Positions 50,301 to 62,300 of a stretch of 64,000 bases of DNA are shown here, piece by piece. Source of the DNA: Serilophus lunatus (taxonomy: Eukaryota; Chordata; Aves; Passeriformes; Eurylaimidae). Below the pieces are notes generated by a model that was not told the DNA's origin, did no database searches, and worked only from the letters and a program-made list of their open reading frames with translations. The stretch spans positions 1 to 64,000 of the forward strand of contig VXBA01001791.1 of NCBI GenBank assembly GCA_013399895.1, read 5' to 3'. The position numbers and the translations under genes are program-made. How positions within the stretch are numbered: the first letter of the stretch is position 1; every line of letters begins with the position of its first letter.

Positions 50301-53300
50301 GAGGCATCTGACTGCTGGAAAGCCCGGTTCAGCCCATGGCAGGTACAGCTGGTGGCACCTGGGGAAAAAGGTTGGATTTAGTGTGGTAATCGGGGTGAGG
50401 AATATAGTTGGCAAAACCTGTGCTCCCTGGAGAGGAGCAGTTCCAGGGTTCAAAAGCCTTTATCAAATCCCACTGCTCCTTTTAGTGCCTCTGCTGAAAT
50501 TTGCTGCCCCACCCATTTAACTAGAGGTGCTTCTCATTTGCAGCAGTTTTGACAAGCCCTTCATTAAACTGTACATTAAGCCTCTGGAGTGGGTGAGGAC
50601 CCAGTCAGTCAAGGCTGCCAAGCCCCTCTCTCATGGCTCCACAGTCTCAAATCCACCTGATCTGAAATGTTGGAACAGTGCCGCAAATCCACTGAGTAAG
50701 GCATGTGCACTCTTTACTGGGAAGAGCTGCCTACCTTCCAGTTTTCCAGCCCTTTCCCACTTTCTATCATGCCCTCAGTGCCCAATTTTTGCTCAAAGGC
50801 ACACCTACACTTAACCTAAGATCCCCAGTTCAGGGCTAAAGTACTCTTGGTAAAACCCCACTGCTTTCAAAGCAATGATAGAGCAAGAATTAGTAGAGCC
50901 GCTCTTCTCTTCCTTCCTTTAAGGAAATCAAATATCCTTGGATAACAGTGTAAGAGGGAAAAAAGGCAGCTTTGAAAATGGAATCCTCTTTCTGGGTGTG
51001 ACAGAGAAAGAGCAATGGGGCATTGGCAGCACACCCAGACCATGAGCATCCCAAGTCTTGTGATCCATCATGAATCCATGTGAGGGAATCACATTTCCAG
51101 GTGACTGCCTTTTTAATCTCTGTTTTAACAGAGATGAAATTTCACTCACACTCAGCAACACTCACCAGGCTGAGAGGAAGAAGAGCTGCCACAGGGGAAA
51201 CAGGCAGCCTGGGCAGGGAGGTGGTTGAAGGTGCCAGCAGGACAGGCCTGGCAATCCCCTCTGTGCTTCCCAAAGGGGCTGTTCCCGTGGGTCCCTGGGG
51301 GACAGGGCAGGGGGGCAGGTGCCAGGGAAGGGCAGTAGTGGCCACGAGGACAAGGCTGCTTGTGGTAGCTCTCACTGCCTGGAGAAAAGGCACCATTTAG
51401 GGACCCCAGCCAGTGCTGAGAAAGAGGCAGAGACCGCCTGCTTATTCCAGTTAAACATATACACACATATATATACATATAAACATATAAAAATAAATAT
51501 CTACAAATATATATAAATACACATATCTGTATATATAAAGTTAATCAAGCATTTTTCCATCTAATTCATATTTAAATACAAATCTCTGTTTCCTTCTCCC
51601 ACCTCTTCCACTGAACAAATCCAGTGGCAAATCCCTGTGACAGCCCCACAACAGGCTTTTATAACTGCAGAGAATCCAGAGCTTTGCCCACACAGAAGTG
51701 AAAACTTTCTGGTTACAGCTGAAGCTGCTGTTTCTTGCCCCACTCCTGCAGGTACCTGGTGGGCAGGTGAATCCAGCTGGGCAGGGCTGGCAGGGTGCTG
51801 TGATCAGAGGGGCACTGCGGTAGGTCCCTGCAGCACAGACCTGGCAGAACTTCCCAAAGGAATCCCTGAGACCAGGCAGGGTGAGGGCCATGGACCCTCC
51901 TTCACAGGGCACTGGGTGGGCACTGCCTGGGGGACAGTAGTAGGGAAACACACACCTGGAAGGCAAAACAAGGCAGGAAGTGGGGAGAAACTCTCTGAAA
52001 ATGGTTTGATTTATGGGTTCAGTGACCAGTGCAAACAGAGGGCAAAATTAGAAATGGTTCTCATCTGATTTCAGGCTTAAGTAGTAGAAATCAAAAATCA
52101 CCCTGTTCAGTCTTAGCAGTCACCAAATCTGTGACTGGAGCTGCAAAGATTCCTTTGCTTTCACACAATGCACAAAGACTGTGGATCAGGTTTGATCCCA
52201 GGCACAATTCACAATATTCAGAGTTTCTAGAAACTGAAATGTGGCCGCACCAACATGCCAGGTACTCACAGCTGCTCAGGGCTGTTGTATGTCGAGGATC
52301 CCTCAGGACACTGATACCCAGCAGGACACACAGAAGCCTCACCTGTGAGAGCACCACAGTACAGGCCAGGCCTGCAAGGCTTGGGATTTACTGAACCTGG
52401 GGGGACAAAGGGGGAGCAGTGATATGGGACATACCCAGAACAGGAGACTCTATGTTGGGGAGACAAAGAGCAAGGGGGCTTAATTAAGTGTCCATAAACA
52501 CTGTGCTTTTCCTATTGCTCTCAAAAAGGGCACAGATTTGTTGCAACCAGTTTGTTGTTTAGCAAAACATGCTGGCACCTCAATGCCTAGCCCTGCATGA
52601 AGGTAACTGCTCCTTTTCTAGGCCCAGACCACTTCCTTTGGCAACCTCAGCTAAAGGAGAACAGAAGGGAGGGCTGAGAGTCATCATGTCCTGGGACGAA
52701 TGGGAGCAGAGTCGCTGCGAGAGGCTGTGTCTGTGACTGCTGATCTGCCATCCAGACTCAGAAATGGCTGGGAATAAATAAAACAAAGGTCCTGTCACCT
52801 GCTGGGCATTCATAGCCAGGTTTACAAGGTACTCCTTGGGTGTTAGGCAGCCCTGTCTGTGCTGGATCCGGGCAATGGTATCCAGGTGAGCAGGGAGCAC
52901 ACTCTTCCAGTGACTTTGCACCAGGCTGGATCCTGGAAGTGCCAGCTGGACACAGGAAAGTGTCCCCTTTACCAGGGCACCAGTATCCAGGGGGGCACGG
53001 GTAATCCTCAAACCTGGTCAGACCTGTTAGGAAGAGGAAGGAGTGAAGCAAGGGAGGCTGGATGGAGAGGAGGAGTTTTGGAGAAAGGCTCTTACACAAC
53101 TGTGGACATGAATGACTGTCTCATCTTAGGGAATTTTGTAATGGGCTCCAGAGGTGGGGAAGGGCTGTTTTTCCCCTGGCACTGACCTGACAGAGGGCAG
53201 TGGTACCCTGGAGGGCAGGGCTGGCAGTCAGCCAGGCTCTGAGCTCCCGGGTGCCTGCGGAATGTCTGGGGAGGGCATTCCTGAGGTGCCGGGAGGCTGC

Positions 53301-56300
53301 CGTGGTCGCTGCCATTGCCTCCAAAGCAATAGTGCCCCGCTGGACAGGGATGGGCCTCCGAGTCCCCTGATAACAGAAAGCAAGGCTTTAAGGAGTCATT
53401 TTCAATGTCACTGAAACACCTTTGTTCTGTGAGCTCCCTGGGTGCCTCCTAAACCTCTGTACTGTCCGTGTACAACTCACCTCCACCACCCAACCCCCTC
53501 CTCTGACAGGTGGCACATGGGGATATTTGGAGACTGATTGTGATCTCAGGCTCTGCTGCATTTCCAGTATTTGCTGGAACAGCAATTTATATTAATAGAG
53601 TTAAGTGCCTCTTTTCTCTACAGACACAGGAACTCATTGCTACTGTGTCCTACTGCCAGGACTGCTCCACAATGTCATATCTGACCTCAAATTCAGTCTC
53701 ACCACATTCAGGGATATACACAACTCTCTTAAAAACAAACTCCAATCCCTTCCCCTCAGTGTTTACTCCCAAATTCCAACCTGCTTTGCACCAGCGACCT
53801 GGTGGACAGGGCAGACAATCTTCCCTCTTCACAGCCCCTGGAAGGTCTCTAAGAGTATTGTCAGGACATGGTATGGGCACCTCAGATCCCTCCAGACAGT
53901 AGAAACCTGAAGAAAGGGATGGGAAGGAGATAGAAGTAAAACGTGCAAGTCTTGCTGTAAAAAGAACATTTACACAGCTGCTGGGAAGCTGCTGTGCCCA
54001 GGCAGAAGCCTTCAAACTCAGCAGTTTGAAGTTCAGCACCATAAATTCAGGGTGGCCCTTTTGACCTCAGTTCAAAAGATGCAGAATCAGAGGAAACCAA
54101 CGAGCAACGACCATGTCAGAGAAGGCAACACCACACACAGTGCAAGAGGATGTGGGTGCAGGTCAATATTCTGAACCCCAAATCCTGCTGAGCTCCTCAC
54201 TCACCTGCAGGACACAGCCCTGCACACACCTGACCCCAGCGACACCCGGACAGGAAGCGCCAGGAAAAGCTGTGGCCCTGGGGAGCAGACTGGGAGCTCC
54301 CAGCGAGGCAGAAGAATCCAGCAGCACATTTCCCCTCCAGCCGCCCATGCCTGGAGGGAACATCAAGATTTTACACACAGCCTTTGGTGCAGAGGCAGAG
54401 CAAGTGTTGATGCAGTGAACTCTGAGAAGTTTGCAATGAAAAATAAGTTCTTATAGTGACATGAGAAAGAAAATAGATCCATTTTTTTCCACTTAAAAAG
54501 GTATGTAGATGACTAGAATGAGCCAGGCACTTCTGAGTTCCAAATTTCATGAACATGGGCAAACTGCTTTAGATGCATTTGTGGCTGATTTTCTACTGGG
54601 GTGAACTTTTTCCATTACTTCTATGTTTTCATAAATGCTTCCTACTGTCTCTTTCAGATGCTTTTTTACACCACATCAGTGACATCAGGGTGCTTAGACA
54701 TGTCTCCCAGGGTTCACAGATCCAACATCTCTGTACCCAAAAGCTGTGTCTAAGCTTGCATTTCAATACTTTGAATGAGAGAGATGTGGTAGAGCAGCTG
54801 GGAGGCCCTTAGCATCCACTTAGCATAAAGCAAGGGTGCCAAACTGCTTAAGACAAAGTGAAAAAACCAACCCAGACTGAAATGAATCATAACCTGCAGT
54901 AGTGACCAGGTAAGCAAGGCAGACATTCCTTCTCATTCCAGAGGCCAGTCATATTTTCAGGAGTGAAGGTGCCTTCAGGACACGTGAGAGGAACTCGTGT
55001 GCCTGGGAGACCACAGAGGCAACTTCAGTGAGGCTGTTGTGCCCTGACAAGGCTCTTGAGCTGTATCAGAGCATAACAAATGACTCCCAGCACACACTGG
55101 CTCGTTGCCACCTCCTCAGCACCCAGCCTGCAGGAATCCACACATTAGGGCTGTACATCTCTGGGACAGGGGCACGGGACATCTGAACCCTTGGCATGCA
55201 AATTCCAGTGTACCTGTGGGACAGTAAGAATGAGGTGGGCAGCGTTTGGGGTCTCCTGCCACCATCTCCTGGCAGTAGAATCCCCTCTGGCACGGGATGC
55301 AGGATGCAGAGCCCGTGGCTGGCTGGTACTCTCCAGCAGGGCATGGCGTTGGCTGGGCTGTCCCTGACGGGCAGAAGTGACCCTGCAAGGACAGAGAAAG
55401 GGAGAAGATTTTATGGAGGTGGTGCCAGACTCAGAGTCTGTGTAAAAGGTGAGTCCCAGAATCACCAAAACCTCGGGCAACATTCTGTGTGGATGTAATC
55501 AAGGTTTCTATCAGATGTGGGAACCTTTGCCACTGTGGGCAGTTGCCCAGAGCTGAGACCCACCTCCTTCACCCCCTCTGCTGTACCTTAGGGCAGGGGA
55601 ACGTTGTGGGGCTGATGGAGTTGAAGTTTGCTGGGCAGTAAAACCCCTCAGAACAAGGTCCTGTTGGAGAACTCAGACCAGCAGTAGCACAGAAAGACCC
55701 GGGGTAGCAGGGCACACAGCTCTGTGGGGAGGCACCACCTGAGAGGAAACCAAAAACCAAAGGTGAGTGAGAGGGAGATGGAAGAACCCCCAGTTCAGAA
55801 CAGCATCAGCAGCACTTAGCTGAACTGGCAACACGTGGCCACCATCGAGCCTGGCTGAGGGTGCCAACACCCTTTGGTGGCCAAGGGGCAGCTGCTCACC
55901 ACGGCTGCCAGCAAGGACAGAGCTGGGGGGAGCTCACACTCACCCGTGGCATTGTTCAGGGTCCCAGCTGGGCAGGCAACTGGGAAATGGGTTCCCTCTG
56001 GGCAATAGTGCCCAGATGGGCAGGGCCCACTCAGAGGGAATGTGGGTGTCCCACGTGGAATGGGATCGGTGGCTCCTCCTTCGCAGTAGTACCCAGCTGA
56101 ACACAGACCTGCCAGGGCACAACAGAGAGGGTGGCAAACACCAGCAGGCAGTGAGGAGGCACCTCCTCAAGCCCTCAGAAATAGGCAGATAACTCAGAGA
56201 AGAGAAGCCAAATACCATCCTTACCCTGTTTTATCACTGCTGATATCCTGGGCAGTTCACCTCTGGCTTGCCTTTCCTCCTTCTCATTAACCTTTGGCCT

Positions 56301-59300
56301 CTATCACTTTCTTCCTTTACTTGCACTGACCTCATATGACATTTGCTTACCTTATCATTGCTCGAACCAGTTCCCTACAGTTTGTTTCCTCTGGGAAGAG
56401 TTCTGCCTCTCTTCTTTCCAGGTATTCAACCCTGGCATTTTGGCCCAGTGGCAATTACTCTGTGCTTAAATGGGAGGGGAATTATTCAGAGGACAGAAAG
56501 AGCAGCCATAAAAGTGTTAAAGCAAAGGAAGATAAAGCAGAAAATGCTAAGGGAGAGAAGGAAAAGGAATGCAGAAACATAAAAGTAACATCCAAAATAA
56601 ATGCTCAGTGAAAAGAATGAAACAGAGAAAAAGAAGTGACTGACAGGCACAGACACAAGGTGAGGGGTGCCCTCCAATAGCCTTCACTCTGTTCACAGAG
56701 ATATTTTCTACTTCCCTGCATGCTGAACATCCAACCCCTGTGCTGTGGGGCGAGTTATCAACCAGACTCACCATCAGGCTCCCAGTTGGCCTCTCCTCTG
56801 CAGTACCTCCCCACGGGGCACAGCCTGCAGGCACTGGGGGCCGGTGCCCCCTCCAAGGTGCTCAGTGTGCCCTCGGGGCACGGCACAGGGACAGCACTTC
56901 CACCTGGGCAGTAGTAACCTGCACATGGAGAGGGCAGTGGGACACAGGGGAAAGATCTGGGCATGTTGAGCTTGCTGTAACCAGCAGCAAACCCCCCATT
57001 CCCTGAGTGAACCTCTGGGATGGCTCGGGCAGGAGGGCTCGGGCAGGTTCCCATCTGGGGTTCTGCTGCTCTCCTGGCCCTCACCTCTGGGGCAGCTGAG
57101 GGGCTCCACAGTGGCAGAACTTCCACAGGCCATTCCAGGAGGGCAGGGCAGGCAGGCCCCTGCCCCTGGCACGGGGCTGAAGGTGCCAGGCTCACAGGGC
57201 AGCTCCTGCCCAGTGCCTGCAGGGCAGTAGAAACCTCTGGGACATCTGTATCCATGAATCCCATCAGAAGGACAGGGAGCAGAGTTTCCTTCCAGGCAAA
57301 CATACCTGGAGAGAGAGAATTCAGACCTGAAACAAGGAGCTCACAGCCCAGCTCGGAGGTAACATTAAGAGACATCCCTTGAAAATGCAGTTTGTTTCAG
57401 TTTTCTGACAACTTCCCCCACATTTGTAATTTAGTGCCCACCTGCAAATCCTGGCAGAAGGCTTTTAGGCACTAGGCTGCCTAGAAAGTGTTCTCATTCT
57501 GGAAAGAAGAGCCTTTGAAAACTGAAATATTTTTACTTCAAAACAGAGCCCAAGTGTTCAGTACCTGCTGCCTTTGCTGAGCCCCTTTTTATCCCCAGTC
57601 TTCTTGCAGGTCTCTGCTTTAATGCCATCAGTGACTCTTCCCTTTACCACTTCCCTCCCACACCCTCAATTCCAGTAAAGATGAGGAAATACAAAAATTA
57701 AAAATGGTTCTAAGAGCTGAGCAACAAGGAAATGAGAGCTGTGAACACATCACATGCAGACAAGGATTCAAGTGATGTCATTTCTGAAGAAGAAACAATT
57801 CCTATTCCTTAAGATAAATGACTGAGTGAAAAATGAGCAGAATTGAATGAAAGACCAGCAAAGCTGCTCTTTTTTTTTGCTTGGAAGCAAGACCTCTTGA
57901 GACAGAAGAGCAGGTTCTGAGGAGAGATGGATGTTACATGGTCAAGGTGCTGAAAATCAACCTGGGCACAGCACAAACTGCAGCCTGCTGGGGGACAAGG
58001 ACCTCAGAGTTTGGAAGTTAAGGGTCATTTATAATTTACAATTCATTACCATCCAGCTCAGAAACCTTAATCATTACTGTTACAGCCAGGCTGTAATACC
58101 TTTATAGGGTTAAAGGAAATTCTGGGAATGTTTAAAATTCAATTAGGACATGGCAAATCCCTCCTATTCCCAAAAAATCTGGTTTGCTGGCTAATTTTTA
58201 GTCCTTCCAAATGTAGCCCTCACTTGTATTCCAAGCTTAGCTTTGACTTCTAGACAAATTTCATTGTGATTTTCTCCACTAGATTGAAGAGCCAGCTGTT
58301 ATTAGAGAGCTCTCCCCATGAAATCTTGTTACACTGTAGTGAAATAACTTCTAAAACTCTCTTTCACATATAAAATCGAGTTTCAGTAGCCTCTTGCTAT
58401 GAGGAATGCTCCTGAGCTGGACAGATACTGCCCAAGGCACTCTCCTGCTGGCATTACACAGGCTGGAAATAGTACCTTGTCCCTGGTTCTTGCACCACCT
58501 TGTGGGAAAAGGGAACACAGGAGGGAAAAAAGGTTGAATTCTCAGCAAGTGTGATTATGAGGCTAAAGAAGGGATTTGCCATAGTAATGTTACTAATATT
58601 TGTAATACTCTTTATAATACTTACTAATATTTTGACACTAATATTGTAATACAAATATTTTAATACTAATATTTTTACTGAAAACAGGGGGAAAAACATG
58701 TATCAGGCTGGGATGGAATGTCAGGCAAACAAAGGCTCTGCAACATCTACTGAGCTCTCCAAGAAGATGCTACATCCCAATCAAAGGGCTAAGAATAAGG
58801 CCCAGGATCCGTTAGTTTGGCTGTCCCTCAGCTCTAACGCACAACAAGTGCTGCTGTCACATACCCTGGGTCACACAGGGACGTCTGGGCCAGCTCAGAC
58901 AGCCCAGTGCCACTGCAGTAGTGCCCAGCTGGGCAGGGCTGGCACTGCTCCTCTGCCTCCAGGCCCACGGAGGTGGAGAAGGATCCAGGAGGACATGGCA
59001 CAGGATACCCTGTGCCCCTGGGGCAGAAATGTCCCACGGGACAGATGTCATTGCCAGGCAGGGCCAGGCTGGAGGATTCCACCTGTATCAGAAAAACACA
59101 GAGAAGAAGTGTTCCCAGAAGGGGATTTGGCACAATGTACACAGAGACAGGCCATGGGAAGGGCACGTGGGAGCAGATCCTACAAGTTTGCTGCCACTGA
59201 AAAGAAATAAACAGCATGTCTGGCACACAAAGGGCCTTGGTGCCAACTTTTAGAGGAGATTTTAGACTTCACCCTCCAGTGCAAGGCACAGAAATTAAAG

Positions 59301-62300
59301 TCTGGCCAGAATTTATCAATGGGCAGTAACATATTCCAGCTGACATCAAGAGCAGCACATCACTGCAGCTGAGGGACTCTCCAGGGCAGCAGGAAAAAGG
59401 CATGAGCAGCCCCATATGGAGCAGTAATGCTTGGAAAATACCACATCTGAGGCCACGAGGATGTGGCAGAGCAGCCCTTGTCCCCAGGTCAGTGGGTTTG
59501 CTGTGCTGGCTGCCTGGCACTCACCCTGTGTTTGAAGGGGGCTGGGCTGGTGGCTCCCTTGGCACAGTGATAACCTGGATAACAAAGGCCAGACGGCTGG
59601 GACAGACCTGGGGCTGAGCAATACATGCCTAAAACGAACAGAACACAACCTCAGGGTGAGGAGCTGCACAGAAGATCAGTGGATGAGTCAATAAGGGGCA
59701 AGGAAGACTCAGGTTTTCCACACCATTCCCAGGCACATCCCTGTGGCCAGTCCCTACTCACCTGCTGGGCAGGGCTCACAGTCAGACTCACTGGTGGCAC
59801 CAGTCCTGGGGCCAAAGGTCCCCTTTGGACAGGGATGCTCTGTACTGAAGTTGGTCCCTGGCAGACAGAAGTACCCAGCAGGGCACAGCTCAGGAGTGTG
59901 TGCTCCAGGACCTGGGATACAAGGAACAGCACCTTGCTCAGGAGATATTCCAACAGGTAATAGGAAATCAGAGCCAGCCTTCCTCCCCTGTTAGTTCAAG
60001 CAGACACAGACAAGCACATCCCATGGGGCTGGAGAAGGCTTGTGGATAGTGATGGGGAACTGAAGTCTGGCAGTGAGCAGGAGCAGCCTGCAGGACGTGA
60101 TCCTTCAGGAGTGATTTTGCCCAGATCACACGCAATGCAAATCATTATCTCCTGAAATAATGATCTCCTTCATTATATACCTCTAACAAGCATCAGAAAG
60201 CACCTATTCTGCAAAGTTCAGCCTCAGACAAAACATCTTAGTGCACAGGAAAATGAATGAAATGCCTGGGGAAAACAGGGGCTTCCAATTAAAATGCTCA
60301 GCTGGGATCCTGAGGCTCCCAGTTGTGGTTCCAGCTCTGCTGAAACTTGTGTTATCTAAGTTAAGTCACTTCTTCCCTGTGGTTTCAGTTCCTCACTTGA
60401 GAAAGGAAAAGCCTTTTTGTCTCATAGAAGGTGGTGGGTGAATTTGCCACTGTCCGAGTGTGACCACAAATATTTCAGTTTTTGGGGGGAACAAATAAAA
60501 ATCTTGTGCAGGCAGATGGTGAGAACCTCTGAGGAGCAGCAGCTGTCTCAGAGCACAGACTGGCTGCTGGCCAGACCAAGAGCTGTTTGCCAGGAGGGTT
60601 TGCGTCCCTGAGAGGCCAAAGACATGTAAGACACGCAGAAGAGGTGGCTGTGCCAAGGAATAAAGAAAGTGTAACAGCAAATGAGAAGCTTTATGGGTGA
60701 CCTGAGGCTGCTACTGAGAAACCAACAGGAGTTTTGGAAGACAAAGGATTTGGGACATTAATACTTGGTGTCCATCCTGCAGAAACCATCACTAACCAAA
60801 GAGGATTTGTGGCTCTGGGTTTGTTCTTCCTGTATCTGCTAAGGACTGGGGTTGGAAGGAACAAAGGTGTGGTGGGTGTCTGTGTGTGACCCCCAGAGCC
60901 TCACCACTGCAGGAGTGCCCAGCTGGGCAGAGCTGACAGTCTGCTGATTGCCATTTCCCACTGCCAGAATTGAAGCTTCCAGGGCTGCATGGGATTGGGA
61001 ATTCAGAGCCCTCAGGACAGTAGAAGCCAGGGGGACAATGCCTCTGATCTGGCTGAGTGGACCCAAGATCACAGAAATACCCGGCATAACATGTCCCTGC
61101 AAGAAACAAAAGCTTCAGCAACAGGTTTAAAATCAGCAAACAACCCAAACTGGGAGTCAAAAAGGATGTGAGATGTGTGCAATACACACCAGACACAGCA
61201 GCCAGGCCTTCTCCTTGGCAGAACCTCCCTGCAGGGCAGGGCAGACAGGAGTTAAGGAAAACCATCCCAGACTGAGGCAGGAAGGTGCCAGTGGGACAGA
61301 GCTGTGGTTTGCTGCTGCCTGCTGGGCAGAAATGGCCTGCTGGGCACAGGCTGCCTGTCCCATCCCTGACAGGGTCGGGGACACGTGCCTTGGAAGTGCA
61401 GTAATACCCAGGAAAACACGGACCACTGGGAGCTGAGAGTCCTAGAGAAAAGGAGCATCGAGTCAGACCAGCCAAGGGCATCGCATAAATCACAGCTTCA
61501 GAGCTAAACCAACCAGACAGGCCTTGTCATCATGATGATTTCAGAGTGAGTAGCTCTTTTACTTAAAAGCTTGATCTATACTCTCAATATTCTCTCTCAC
61601 AACTGATTACCAGAGAGCTAAAAGCCCAAACAGCCTAAAGAACTTTCCAGATCACCCTCACATTACAAGTCTTTCCACTAAGAGACAACCAAAACCAAAT
61701 GAGTCCTAGAACCCAAGCTGTTTGGCTTTAATTTCATAATATTTGCTAAAACAAGAACACATTCATCTGCCTTTAACTTACAAAAGATAATTTTAAATGT
61801 TCTTTTGAACTATCACAAAGAATCTCTAATCTGGGGCTCCAGAGATCAAAACTTCACTCACTTTTTGACACTTCTAGATACCAGCCTAGGATTGTGTTTA
61901 ATCCATAGGTGATTCCCACCTGCAGTGGCACAAAATGTGCCTCCAGGACAAGGCTTGCAGTCCCTGGGGTCTCCCAGTCCAGTCCTGTTACTGTAGGTGC
62001 CCTCTGGACATGGGTACTGGTTGGCAGCCTGTGTTCCTGGCAGGCAGTAATATCCTGCTGGACATTCCCTTGGTTTGACCACACCGTGTGAGATGTTCTC
62101 TTGGAGATCACTGGGATGGTCTTTCAGGGCACAGAACCTGCCAAAAAATCCAAATGCTCTCCCTCTGTTCTGCCAGAGGCTAAGAAACATATTATGCACA
62201 ACAATGACAGTCTAAGACTGCACAATGAAAGCAATTTATTTGGGAAGAAACAAATGGAAAACTAAGATGCAATGTGTCAGAACCATCCTGTCCATCCCAG

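Noticed and set aside
56758..57375. 205-codon minus-strand frame
   Set aside because: Mixes exon 10 with an out-of-frame reading of exon 9 and the intron between them.
60792..61493. Single 233-codon minus-strand exon
   Set aside because: Reads through an intron that happens to lack stops. Two exons (60905-61096, 61190-61441) with proper borders explain it better.
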